Assembly (NCBI GenBank): GCA_900550415.1
Contig: URSO01000006.1
Location: 1 to 50,074 of the forward strand
Direction of reading: 5' to 3'
DNA length: 50,074 nucleotides
Source: an uncultured Collinsella sp.
Lineage (GTDB): Bacteria > Actinomycetota > Coriobacteriia > Coriobacteriales > Coriobacteriaceae
A program made the translations under genes and the position numbers. Under the pieces are notes generated by a model that ran no database searches, was not told the origin of the DNA, and saw only the letters and a program-made list of their open reading frames with translations. Positions 25,157 to 33,269 of the stretch are shown here, in pieces; the first letter of the stretch is position 1; every line of letters begins with the position of its first letter.

Positions 25157-26131
25157 ATGGCAACCAAGAAGCTGATCCTTGATCTGGATATGGGTGTGGA
25201 TGATGCGATGGCGCTCGCCTATGCCATCGCAAGCCCCGAGGTGGAGCTCGTCGGCATCACCACGTGCTTTGGTAACGTGCGCGTCGAGCAGTCGGCGCAC
25301 AACTGCTTGGCGGTGCTCGACCTGTTGGGTCGTCCCGAGGTGCCGGTGTACCTGGGCGCCGATCGTCCCATGAAGGCGACCGAACCCTACACGCCGCAGG
25401 CGTCCACCACGCTTATCCACGGCAAGAACGGTATTGGCGGCGCAAGCGTGCCCGCCTCGCCGTACGAGCCAGTGGGCGCGACGTCGGCCGATGGCAATGC
25501 GGCGGTCGATTACCTGATTGATGCCGCGCGTACCTATGGTCCCGATCTGGTCTACGTTGCGACCGGCCCGCTCACCAATCTGGCGCTTGCCCTGGAGCGC
25601 GATGCGGCGGCGATGATGTCCATCGGCCGCGTGGTCGTGATGGGCGGTGCGCTTACCGTGCCCGGCAACGTGAGCGCGGGCGCCGAGGCCAACATGGCGG
25701 GCGACCCCGAGGCTGCCGACGCCGTGTTGCGCTCGGGCCGCAAGCTCACCATGGTGGGCTTGGATGTGACGCACCGCGTGGTGCTCACACGTCGCGACGT
25801 TGCCGGCTGGACGGGCTCGGGCACTATGGCTGGCTGCGCGTTTGCGAGCATGGTCGAGCACTATATCGGTTCGTACGAAATGAACGCGCCCTACCTGGGC
25901 GGCTGCGCGCTGCACGATCCGCTGGCGGTTGCCGTGGCGATTGATCCCACGCTCGTGGGTGCGCTCGGCTGCAATCTTCGTGTCGACCTGCTGGGCGAGT
26001 ACCGCGGCCGCACTATCTGTGACGAGCACCGTCTGTCCGATCCGGATAAGAGCGCGCTCGTGGCGCTCACCGTGGACGCCCCACGTTTCCTCGCGGAGTT
26101 TAAGGCACGCATGGCTCGCATCCTTGGCTAA
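25157..26131 (+). CDS. Inosine/uridine-preferring nucleoside hydrolase
   Basis: 324 residues. The Ca2+-site motif DLDMGVDDAMAL (10-21) corresponds to DxDxGxDDA of the family. YVATGPLTNLALALE, VVMGGA and EANMAGDPEAADAVL follow in order, and ALHDPLAVAVAI provides the conserved His/Asp. It hydrolyses ribonucleosides to base plus ribose. Immediately downstream of ribokinase, so the pair forms a nucleoside-salvage operon. Like many family members it has no signal peptide and is cytoplasmic. Confidence 0.93.
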   Translation: MATKKLILDLDMGVDDAMALAYAIASPEVELVGITTCFGNVRVEQSAHNCLAVLDLLGRPEVPVYLGADRPMKATEPYTPQASTTLIHGKNGIGGASVPASPYEPVGATSADGNAAVDYLIDAARTYGPDLVYVATGPLTNLALALERDAAAMMSIGRVVVMGGALTVPGNVSAGAEANMAGDPEAADAVLRSGRKLTMVGLDVTHRVVLTRRDVAGWTGSGTMAGCAFASMVEHYIGSYEMNAPYLGGCALHDPLAVAVAIDPTLVGALGCNLRVDLLGEYRGRTICDEHRLSDPDKSALVALTVDAPRFLAEFKARMARILG

Positions 26132-26205
26132 ACGGTTTCTGTGCCCCGATCCAGATTAGCTACCGAGTAAATACGCCCGTTGGGGGAATAGTCGCGCCGC
26201 TTCGC

Positions 26206-26252
26206 TTGACAACAGGCTAAACTAGCTATTAAACATTTACTATTCTGTTTAG
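26206..26252 (+). promoter_or_regulatory. Promoter and operator of the LacI regulator gene
   Basis: TTGACA (26206-26211) is followed 17 bp later by TTAAAC. Overlapping and downstream is an imperfect palindrome with TAAACA and TGTTTA halves ten bases apart (26230-26251). The 12-mer AAACATTTACTA (26231-26242) recurs with one change at 27532-27543 upstream of the isomerase operon, so this is probably the regulator's own operator (autoregulation). Confidence 0.6.
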
Positions 26253-26334
26253 ATTGAATTTGCGGTCGTTTAGTTGTCGAGTCACGGGGCGGTCAGGCCA
26301 CGATGCTCGACAGCGGCCGTTGCTAGGGGGAACA

Positions 26335-27345
26335 ATGGCTAAAGCAAGTGTTCGCGAGATCAGCCGCATTACCGGTTTTTCGCCTGCGACCGTGTCCAAC
26401 GCGCTCAACCGCAAGCGCAGCGTGAGCGAGGAGACCGCCAAGGTCATCCTGGAGTGCGCGCAGTCGCTCGGCTATCAGCAGTCGACGCAACTCGAGAGCA
26501 TCCAGTTTGTGCTCGCGCGCAAGACGGGCGCCATCCTGGACGAGAGCACCTTCCATCCCGCGGTTATTGAGGGCGTGGAACGCCAGGCGCGTCGCCACGG
26601 CATGAGCACGAGCTTTGTCTCGCTCGACTTTAGCGACCTGGACGCCGTGCGTCCGCAGGTCGAGGGCCTGATCGCCGACCCGTCCGCCGCCATCGTGCTG
26701 ATGGGTACCGAACTGGGCGAGGAAGACTACGCCCTGTTTGCCAACGCTGCCGCCCACCTGATTGTGCTCGATGGCTGGAGCGACCGCCAGTACTTCGATG
26801 CCGTGGTCATTGCCAATACCGATTCGGTGCTGCGTGCCGTGGACTACCTTATCGAGAAGGGTCACAAGCAAATCGGCTATCTGGCGGGCGACCTTCGCAT
26901 CCGCAACTTTAAGGATCGCGAGCGCGGCTATCGTCAAGCGCTTGAGGATGCGGACCTCGAGGCCAACCCAGCATGGCGTGTCAAGCTGGGCACCACGCTT
27001 GAGGGTGCTTATCGCGATATGGGCGCGTGGCTCGACGGCGTCTCGCACGACGACCTGCCGACGGCTTTCTTTGCCGAGAACGACGTGCTCGCCGTGGGTG
27101 CCATACGCGCGCTCAACGAGCACGGCATTCGCGTGCCCGAGGATGTCTCGATCATCGGCTTTGACGACCTATCTCTGGGCGCTTTTTCCAACCCGCCGCT
27201 CACCACGGTGCATGTTCCCAAGCACGAGGTGGGTGAGATCGCGGTGCGCCGCCTGGTGGGCAACATCCGCAACCCCAAGAGCTACACCTGCAAGACCGCC
27301 GTGTCGACCTATTTTGTCGAACGCCAGAGCGTGCGCGAGATCTAG
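26335..27345 (+). CDS. LacI-family transcriptional regulator
   Basis: 336 residues. The N-terminal LacI helix-turn-helix (ASVREISRITGFSPATVSNALNRK, with the family Pro-Ala-Thr-Val-Ser recognition helix) is followed by a hinge (about 45-60) and a periplasmic-binding-protein-like sensor domain. C-terminal marks are FAENDVLAVGAIRALNEHGIRVPEDVSIIGFDDLS and PPLTTVHVPKHEVGEIAVRRL. AGGGGGAA precedes the ATG at 26335. A strong terminator ends the gene, so the downstream isomerase operon has its own promoter but shares operator-like motifs. It probably senses a sugar or sugar phosphate of that operon. Confidence 0.93.
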   Translation: MAKASVREISRITGFSPATVSNALNRKRSVSEETAKVILECAQSLGYQQSTQLESIQFVLARKTGAILDESTFHPAVIEGVERQARRHGMSTSFVSLDFSDLDAVRPQVEGLIADPSAAIVLMGTELGEEDYALFANAAAHLIVLDGWSDRQYFDAVVIANTDSVLRAVDYLIEKGHKQIGYLAGDLRIRNFKDRERGYRQALEDADLEANPAWRVKLGTTLEGAYRDMGAWLDGVSHDDLPTAFFAENDVLAVGAIRALNEHGIRVPEDVSIIGFDDLSLGAFSNPPLTTVHVPKHEVGEIAVRRLVGNIRNPKSYTCKTAVSTYFVERQSVREI

Positions 27346-27407
27346 GCGGAGACGGCATCGTCTGCGGCGTGTCAAAGCACGCCAGGGCAGTAAACATAGC
27401 GCTATTC

Positions 27408-27436
27408 AAAAGAGGATCCTTCGGGGTCCTCTTTTT
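27408..27436 (+). terminator. Rho-independent terminator after the LacI gene
   Basis: AAAAGAGGATCC (27408-27419) pairs with GGGTCCTCTTTT with one mismatch across a TTCG-type loop and ends in a T run. Confidence 0.9.
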
Positions 27437-27514
27437 GTTTCCCTTGTATGTTCAGTTCGTTTACATACCGTTTGGGCTGATTTCTCTACCGCCTACGGGT
27501 ATTTCGCGCTAAAC

Positions 27515-27580
27515 TTCTAAACAGAAGAGTAAAACATTTAGTAAACAGAACAAAACGAAACACGCGTCTGTTTACTGAAC
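27515..27580 (+). promoter_or_regulatory. Operator cluster upstream of the isomerase operon
   Basis: Three related AT-rich motifs stand in 66 bp: TTCTAAACAGAAG (27515-27527), AAACATTTAGTAAACAGAAC (27532-27551) and GTCTGTTTACTGAAC (27566-27580). The middle one shares 11 of 12 bases with the palindrome before the LacI gene. They are the likely LacI-regulator sites. A GGGGAGGAC ribosome site follows at about 27590. Confidence 0.55.
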
Positions 27581-27602
27581 ATGTGACTAGGGGAGGACGT
27601 AC

Positions 27603-29003
27603 ATGGACAAGATCAAGCTCGGCTTTGTGCCCACGCGCCGCAGTATCTTTAGCGCGCCGGACGCGATCAAGTATCGCGGTCTGACGGCTGATCGCCTGCG
27701 CGAGATCGGCGTCGAGATTGTGGATATCGACGACATCAACGACGAGGGCCTGCTGTTCGACGACAGCCATATCGCGCCTATCGTCGAGAAGTTCCGCGCC
27801 GAGGGCGTCGACGGCATCATGCTCTGCCACGCCAACTTTGGTACCGAGTATGTCTGCGGCCGCCTTGCCCGCGAGCTCGGCTTGCCCGTGCTGCTGTGGG
27901 GGCCGCGCGACGAGCGCCCCGAGCCCGACGGCACCCGTCTGCGTGATAGCCAGTGCGGTCTGTTCGCCACCGGCAAGGTCCTGCGCCGCTTCCAGGTTCC
28001 CTTCACCTACATGACCAACTGCCGTCTGACCGATCCCGAGTTCGAGCGCGGTGTCTGGGACTTTTTGGCCGTGTGCAACGTGGTCAAGACTTTCAAGCAC
28101 ACCCGCATCCTGCAGATGGCCACCCGTCCGTTCGATTTCTGGTCGACCATGTGCAACGAGGGCGAGCTGCTCGAGAAGTTCAACATCCAGCTTTCGCCCA
28201 TCCCCATGACCGAGCTTGTCCAGGCCGTGCGCGACGCCCAGGCTGACGAGCAGGCCATGGCAGCCATGCTCGCCCACATTGGTGACAGCTTTGAGATCTG
28301 CATCCCCGAGGACAAGGTTCCTGCGGTCGCAGGACTCGCCATTGCCATGAAGCGCCTGGTCGAGAAGTACGGCTGCAACGCCGGCGCCATCCAGTGCTGG
28401 AACGCCCTGCAGGACGAGTTGGGCATTATGCCCTGCGCCGCCAACGCAATCCTCAACGAGATGGGCATCCCCATCGTCTGCGAGACCGACATCCATGGCG
28501 CTATCACCGCGCTGATGGTCGAGGCCGCCGACCTGGGCCGTCACCGCGGCATGTTCGCCGACTGGACCGTGCGTCATCCCGATAACGAGAACGGCGAGCT
28601 GCTGCAGCACTGCGGCCCCTGGCCCTGCAGCTGCGCGGCCGTCAAGCCCAAGCTCACCTACCCGCTGGCCTTCGATCACCCCGGCGCGCTGACGGCCGAG
28701 GCCAAGCACGGCGACCTCACCCTTGCCCGCTTTGACGGCGACAACGGCGAGTACTCGCTGCTGCTGGGCAACGCCCGCGGCATCGACGGCCCGGCCGGCA
28801 TGGGCACCTACCTGTGGGTCGAGGTCGACAACCTCAAGCGCCTCGAAGCCAAGATCGTCGAGGGTCCCTACATCCACCACTGCGTCGCCATTCACGCCAA
28901 CGTGGTGCCGGTGCTCTACGAGGCGTGCAAGTACATCGGCATTGTCCCCGACCTGTACGACCCCATCGAAGAAGACGTCAAAGCTTACCTGCGAGGAGAG
29001 TAG
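27603..29003 (+). CDS. L-fucose/L-arabinose-isomerase-like sugar isomerase
   Basis: 466 residues, the length usual for FucI/AraA-related isomerases of the shorter type. The N-terminal half is Rossmann-like (VDGIMLCHANFGTEYVCGRLARELGLPVLLWGPRDE broken by the NFG turn). Metal-ligand candidates of the family are E294 and D296 in CETDIHGAITALM, D320 in FADWT and the His cluster around 425-431 in GPYIHHCVAIHAN. It is followed two bases after its stop by a split transketolase and then an FGGY kinase. This suggests aldose-to-ketose isomerisation as first step. D-apiose is one candidate substrate, by analogy of operon content; other pentoses, hexoses or deoxysugars are possible. Confidence 0.8.
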   Translation: MDKIKLGFVPTRRSIFSAPDAIKYRGLTADRLREIGVEIVDIDDINDEGLLFDDSHIAPIVEKFRAEGVDGIMLCHANFGTEYVCGRLARELGLPVLLWGPRDERPEPDGTRLRDSQCGLFATGKVLRRFQVPFTYMTNCRLTDPEFERGVWDFLAVCNVVKTFKHTRILQMATRPFDFWSTMCNEGELLEKFNIQLSPIPMTELVQAVRDAQADEQAMAAMLAHIGDSFEICIPEDKVPAVAGLAIAMKRLVEKYGCNAGAIQCWNALQDELGIMPCAANAILNEMGIPIVCETDIHGAITALMVEAADLGRHRGMFADWTVRHPDNENGELLQHCGPWPCSCAAVKPKLTYPLAFDHPGALTAEAKHGDLTLARFDGDNGEYSLLLGNARGIDGPAGMGTYLWVEVDNLKRLEAKIVEGPYIHHCVAIHANVVPVLYEACKYIGIVPDLYDPIEEDVKAYLRGE

Positions 29004-29005
29004 AA

Positions 29006-29842
29006 ATGGCAACTATCGAAGAGCTTGAATCCCTGCGTTGGGACCTTCGCCGCGATTGCGTCGATATCATCATGGCTGGCGCCGGCGGGCACATCGGCGG
29101 CGACATGTCGGTCATCGATGCGCTGATGACCCTCTACGCCAATCACCTCAACATTTCGCCCGAGACCGTCGACGATCCCAACCGCGATCGCTTCGTGCTC
29201 TCCAAGGGCCACGCCATGGAGGCCTACTACGCGGTGCTCTGCCACGAGGGCTATCTGGACCTCGACGACGTCAAGGCCCGCTTCTCTAAGTTCGGCAGCC
29301 CCTACATCGGCCACCCCAACAACAAGCTCAAGGGCATCGAGATGAACTCCGGTTCGCTGGGCCATGGTCTGCCCGTGGCCGTCGGCATGGCGCTTGCCGG
29401 CAAGATGGACGGCCGCGACTACCGCGTCTACACCATCATGGGCGACGGCGAGCTTGCCGAGGGCTCGGTTTGGGAGGGCGCCATGAGCGGCGGCAACTAC
29501 CAGCTCGATAACCTGTGCGCGCTCGTGGACCGCAACCGCCTGCAGATCAGCGGCAGCACCGAGGACGTCATGAAGCAGGATTCGCAGGAGGAGCGCTGGG
29601 CCGCCTTCGGTTGGAACGTGCTGTCCATTCCGGGCAACGACGTCCAGGCCATCGACGCCGCGCTGACGCTGGCCGCCGAGACCAAGGGTAAGCCCACGGT
29701 CATCATCCTCAACACAGTGAAGGGCTATGGCTCGCCCGTTATGGAGGACAAGGCCGCCTGGCATCATCACCTGCCCAACGACGAGGAATATGCCCAGATC
29801 ATCGCCGATTTCGCTGCCCATAAGGAGGCCATCAATGGCTAA
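29006..29842 (+). CDS. Transketolase, N-terminal (TPP-binding) subunit
   Basis: 278 residues equal to the N-terminal third of transketolase. GAGGHIGGDMSVIDAL and KGHAMEAYYAVL are typical of the first segments, and the thiamine-diphosphate/Mg2+ motif is GDGELAEGSVWE with a downstream Asn (about 157-190). NRLQISGSTEDV and KTVKGYG-like TVKGYGSPVMED complete the domain. GAGGAGAG precedes the ATG. It overlaps the C-terminal subunit gene by 8 bp. Split transketolases occur in archaea, in many anaerobes and in dedicated catabolic operons (for example apulose-4-phosphate transketolase). Confidence 0.93.
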   Translation: MATIEELESLRWDLRRDCVDIIMAGAGGHIGGDMSVIDALMTLYANHLNISPETVDDPNRDRFVLSKGHAMEAYYAVLCHEGYLDLDDVKARFSKFGSPYIGHPNNKLKGIEMNSGSLGHGLPVAVGMALAGKMDGRDYRVYTIMGDGELAEGSVWEGAMSGGNYQLDNLCALVDRNRLQISGSTEDVMKQDSQEERWAAFGWNVLSIPGNDVQAIDAALTLAAETKGKPTVIILNTVKGYGSPVMEDKAAWHHHLPNDEEYAQIIADFAAHKEAING

Positions 29843-30776
29843 CAAGATCGCCAACCGCAAGGTTATCTGCGACACGCTGCTCGAGGCCGCCGCAACCGAC
29901 AAGGACATCGTCGTCCTGTGCTCCGACTCCCGCGGCTCCGCGTCGCTCACGCCGTTCTTCTATCAGTATCCCCAGCAGTCCGTCGAGGTCGGCATCGCCG
30001 AGCAGGACCTGGTGAGCATCGCCGCCGGTATGGCCTCGTGCGGCAAGAAGGCCTGGGCCGCCTCGCCGGCGTCCTTTGTGACCACGCGCTCGTATGAGCA
30101 GTGCAAGGTCGACGTTTCGTACTCCAACACCAACGTCAAGCTCATCGGCATCTCGGGCGGCGTGTCCTATGGCGCCTTGGGCATGAGCCATCACTCCGCA
30201 CAGGATATCGCCGCCATGAGCGCGATTCCCAACATGCGCGTGTATCTGCCGAGCGATCGCTTCCAGACCGCCGAGCTCGTGCGTGCCCTGGTCGCCGACA
30301 ACAAGCCGGCCTACATTCGTGTGGGCCGCAACCCGGTGGAGGACGTGTACACCGAGGACGAGTGCCCGTTCCAGATGGACCGCGCCACCTGGGTGCGTCG
30401 TGGCACCGATGTGACGATCGTCGCCACCGGCGAGATGGTCCGCCATGCCGTGGACGCCGCCGATCTGCTGGTCGAGCAGGGCATCTCGGCGACGGTGCTC
30501 GATATGTACTGCGTCAAGCCGCTCGATGCCGAGGCCGTGATCGAGGCCGCCGGTGCCACGCGCGCCGTCGTGACCGTCGAGGAGCACAGCCCCTTCGGTG
30601 GCCTGGGTTCCATGGTCGCGCAGGTCGTGGGCGAGCACTGCCCGCGTCCGGTCAAGTGCCTCTCCCTGCCCGATGCGCCGGTCATCACCGGCACGAGCCC
30701 CGAGGTCTTCGCGCACTACGGCCTGACGGGTGCCGGAATCGCCAAGACGGTCGTCGAGTTTCTTCCCGCAGAGTAA
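29835..30776 (+). CDS. Transketolase, C-terminal subunit
   Basis: 313 residues covering the pyrimidine-binding and C-terminal domains. The catalytic Glu is in EVGIAEQDLVSIAAGMA (about 56-64), and SHHSAQDIAAMSAIPNMRVYLPSD and VEEHSPFGGLGSMVAQV are family landmarks. AAGGAGG lies inside the end of the N-terminal subunit gene, six bases before this ATG, so subunits are made together. It completes a functional heteromeric transketolase. A hairpin overlaps its stop codon, perhaps lowering expression of the kinase gene. Confidence 0.93.
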   Translation: MANKIANRKVICDTLLEAAATDKDIVVLCSDSRGSASLTPFFYQYPQQSVEVGIAEQDLVSIAAGMASCGKKAWAASPASFVTTRSYEQCKVDVSYSNTNVKLIGISGGVSYGALGMSHHSAQDIAAMSAIPNMRVYLPSDRFQTAELVRALVADNKPAYIRVGRNPVEDVYTEDECPFQMDRATWVRRGTDVTIVATGEMVRHAVDAADLLVEQGISATVLDMYCVKPLDAEAVIEAAGATRAVVTVEEHSPFGGLGSMVAQVVGEHCPRPVKCLSLPDAPVITGTSPEVFAHYGLTGAGIAKTVVEFLPAE

Positions 30777-30810
30777 TTGGTGCATCGGGGACAGGTTTGC
30801 ACCAATCCTT
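30776..30810 (+). terminator. Hairpin at the end of the transketolase pair
   Basis: ATTGGTGC (30776-30783) pairs with GCACCAAT (30799-30806), followed by CCTTTT. The loop contains GGGGACAG, so the hairpin belongs with the repeat class of this genome. It may attenuate or partly terminate before the kinase gene; 30811-30918 contains another GC-rich dyad near 30835-30861. Confidence 0.55.
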
Positions 30811-30918
30811 TTAGGTTGAATTTTGAGCAGGCCGGCTGCGCTCTCATGAGCCGGTCGGCCACTCGCTCCTTGTCCGTCGGGTTTTAGTTTTGAATCGACG
30901 GGGGAGACAGGAGAGTAC

Positions 30919-32409
30919 ATGAGCAAATACATCATCGGAATCGATCAATCCACGCAGGGCACCAAGGCGCTGCTGGTGGACGAGGGCGGCCATTTGATTC
31001 ATCGTGCCGATCGCTCGCATCGCCAGATTGTCAACGAGGCCGGCTGGGTGAGCCATGATCCAGCCGAGATCGCCGCCAACGTGCTGGCCGTGGCGCGCGC
31101 CGTGGTGGAGGAGACCGGGGTCGATCCGGCCGACGTCGCCGGCATCGGCATCTCCAACCAGCGCGAGACTACCGTTGCCTGGAGGCGCACGACGGGCGAG
31201 CCGCTGTGCGACGCCGTGGTGTGGCAGTGCGCCCGCGCCCGCGAGCTGTGCGACGAGCTGGCCGCGCGCGAGGGCGTGGCCGAGCTGGTGCGCGACACGA
31301 CGGGTCTAGTGCTCTCGCCCTACTACCCGGCGGGCAAGATGGCCTGGATCCTCGCGAACGCTCCCGCGGCTGCCGAGGCCGCTGCAGCGGGCGAGCTGTG
31401 CCTGGGCACCATCGATGCCTGGGTGGTCTGGACGCTCACGGGCGGCGCGGAGTTCCGCTGCGACTGGTCCAACGCCAGCCGCACGCAACTCTTTGACCTG
31501 CGCCGTGGCTGCTGGAGCGAGCCGGTGTGCGAGGCCTTTGGCGTTGACGTGGCCTGCCTGCCACAGGTGACCGATTCCGATGGCCTGTTTGGCATGACGG
31601 ACCTGGGCGGCTTTTTGCCGGCACCCGTGCCCATTCACGGCGTGCTCGGCGACAGCCATGCCGCCTTGTTTGCGCAGGGCTGCCATAGCCGCGGCATGGC
31701 CAAGGCGACCTATGGCACCGGCAGCTCGGTCATGATGAACGTCGGCGACGAGTTCGTCGCCAGCTCGCACGGGCTTTCGAGCTCGCTCGCATGGCGCATG
31801 GACGGCGTGACCGAGTACGTGCTCGAGGGCAACGTGAGCTACGCCGGCGCCGTCAAGACGTGGCTGCGCGACGATCTGGAGCTCATCAATAACCCCGAGG
31901 AAGTTACCGACCTGTGCTACGCCGCCAATCCGGCGAGCCGCGTCTACTTTGTGCCGGCGTTTACCGGTCTGGGCGCGCCGCACTGGGCGAGTGACGCCGA
32001 GGGCTGCGTCTTTGGCATGACGCGCACCACGGGTCGCGCGGAGTTCGTGAAGGCCGCCGACGAGTCGATCGCCTATCAGATCTTCGACGTGATCGATGCG
32101 ATGGTCGAGGATTCGGGCGCGGCACTGGCCGAGCTTCGTGTTGACGGCGGTCCCACGCGCGACGCGTACCTGATGCAGTTTGAGAGCGACCTGGTCGGCT
32201 CGCCCATCCGCATTGCGAGCAACGACGAGATGAGCTGTCTGGGCGCGGCCTGGGCCTGCGGCATTGCGCTGGGCATGTACACGCGCGACGTCGTCGACGT
32301 CTACGGCGCCCGCGGCATCGTGGAGCCGTCGATGCCCGCCGACGAGCGAGCCAAAAAGATCGCCGGCTGGCGCCATGCTGTCGACGCGACTATCGCCTAC
32401 ACTGCCTAG
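30919..32409 (+). CDS. FGGY-family carbohydrate kinase
   Basis: 496 residues, the normal FGGY length. The N-terminal phosphate motif GIDQSTQGTKALLVDEGG is glycerol-kinase-like, as are GIGISNQRETTVAW, GTIDAWVVWTLTGG and the catalytic Asp in GVLGDSHAALFAQG. ATPase phosphate 2 and adenosine motifs are YGTGSSVMMNVG and VDGGPTRDAYLMQFESDLVG. AGGAGA precedes the ATG. It would phosphorylate the ketose made by the upstream isomerase before transketolase cleavage. Glycerol is the alternative on sequence resemblance, but the genomic setting fits a ketose. Confidence 0.88.
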   Translation: MSKYIIGIDQSTQGTKALLVDEGGHLIHRADRSHRQIVNEAGWVSHDPAEIAANVLAVARAVVEETGVDPADVAGIGISNQRETTVAWRRTTGEPLCDAVVWQCARARELCDELAAREGVAELVRDTTGLVLSPYYPAGKMAWILANAPAAAEAAAAGELCLGTIDAWVVWTLTGGAEFRCDWSNASRTQLFDLRRGCWSEPVCEAFGVDVACLPQVTDSDGLFGMTDLGGFLPAPVPIHGVLGDSHAALFAQGCHSRGMAKATYGTGSSVMMNVGDEFVASSHGLSSSLAWRMDGVTEYVLEGNVSYAGAVKTWLRDDLELINNPEEVTDLCYAANPASRVYFVPAFTGLGAPHWASDAEGCVFGMTRTTGRAEFVKAADESIAYQIFDVIDAMVEDSGAALAELRVDGGPTRDAYLMQFESDLVGSPIRIASNDEMSCLGAAWACGIALGMYTRDVVDVYGARGIVEPSMPADERAKKIAGWRHAVDATIAYTA

Positions 32410-32439
32410 GCGGCTGCGCGGCGCCCAAGGATTTTTCTG

Positions 32440-32472
32440 GGACGGGGATTAAAAACTCATTGATCCCCGTCC
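32440..32472 (+). terminator. GGGACGGGG hairpin after the kinase gene
   Basis: GGACGGGGAT (32440-32449) pairs perfectly with 32463-32472; the loop holds AAAAACTCATTG. A strong hairpin without a T run. Its arm sequence is shared with the next element. Confidence 0.6.
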
Positions 32473-32489
32473 TTGGCAGCTCACATTTG

Positions 32490-32554
32490 GGACGGGGCTT
32501 TTTTGACTGGTATGATTGGTGCAACCATTCCAACCAGCTAAAAGAGCCCCGTCC
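32490..32554. repeat. GGGACGGGG inverted-repeat element before luxS
   Basis: GGACGGGGCT (32490-32499) pairs perfectly with 32545-32554, and TTTTTT against AAAAGA extends it. The interior has a second nested dyad (CTGGT...ACCAG, GGT...ACC). It stands 26 bp before luxS and shares arm sequence with the hairpin at 32440. Confidence 0.75.
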
Positions 32555-32580
32555 TAAATTGACTATCGAGAGGATCTGCC

Positions 32581-33069
32581 ATGGAGCGTATCGCGAGTTT
32601 TTCCGTTGACCATCTGCTGCTTGAGCCCGGCGTGTACGTGAGCCGCATCGACCGCGATCCGGCGACCGGCGCTGCCGTCACCACGTTTGACCTGCGCCTG
32701 ACCACGCCCAACAAGGAGCCGGTCATGAACACGGCCGAGTGCCACACCATCGAGCACCTGGGCGCGACGTTCCTTCGCAACCATGCCGAGTGGTCGAGCC
32801 GTATCGTCTACTTTGGTCCCATGGGCTGCCGCACGGGCTTTTACCTCGTCGTGTTTGGCGAGGTGACGAGCGAGGAGATCCTGCCGCTCGTGCGTGAGCT
32901 GTTCGAGTTTGTCGCCGGCTTTGAGGGCGATGTCCCCGGTGCCGCTCCCGAGGAGTGCGGTAACTATCTGGACCAGAACCTCCCCATGGCAAACTGGCTT
33001 GCGCGTCGTTATCTCGACCGCGACCTGGCCGATATCGACGAGAAGCACCTGCACTATCAGCAGGCATAG
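32581..33069 (+). CDS. luxS: S-ribosylhomocysteine lyase
   Basis: 162 residues, normal LuxS length. Metal ligands H55 and H59 (HTIEH, with catalytic E58) and C126 (EECGNYLDQNLP) are present, as is the catalytic C83 in GPMGCRTGFYLV. The N-terminal SFSVDHLLLEPGVYVSR is typical. It splits S-ribosylhomocysteine to homocysteine and DPD, the precursor of autoinducer-2, in the activated methyl cycle. It stands alone between the sugar operon and the PTS island. Confidence 0.97.
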   Translation: MERIASFSVDHLLLEPGVYVSRIDRDPATGAAVTTFDLRLTTPNKEPVMNTAECHTIEHLGATFLRNHAEWSSRIVYFGPMGCRTGFYLVVFGEVTSEEILPLVRELFEFVAGFEGDVPGAAPEECGNYLDQNLPMANWLARRYLDRDLADIDEKHLHYQQA

Positions 33070-33172
33070 GGCCGCCCTCTGCCTCCAAACCGTTCACACG
33101 GAGATATCGACCGTTTAACTGTTTAGAAGTGTTTATTCGAGGTCATTAGCACTAGCTCGCTTAAACTAGTCC

Positions 33173-33257
33173 TCAGAGTGATATTCAGGCAAGGCTCCTG
33201 AAGCAGCATCTGTCGACATTGATTGTCGGATTCTGCTTCGGGAGCCTTGTTCTGTTT
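33173..33257 (+). promoter_or_regulatory. Terminator/antiterminator leader (BglG-type control)
   Basis: A 17-bp stem with one G-U pair (33190-33206 with 33233-33249) followed by TTCTGTTT is a strong terminator only 13 bp before the regulator gene's ribosome site. An alternative stem pairs TCAGAG (33173-33178) with CTCCTGA (33196-33202) and would destroy the terminator. ATTCAGGCAAGG resembles the 3' half of a ribonucleic antiterminator (CAGGCAAAACC). The downstream gene encodes exactly such an antiterminator protein, so autogenous control is likely. Confidence 0.75.
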
Positions 33258-33269
33258 AGGGGGGGACAC

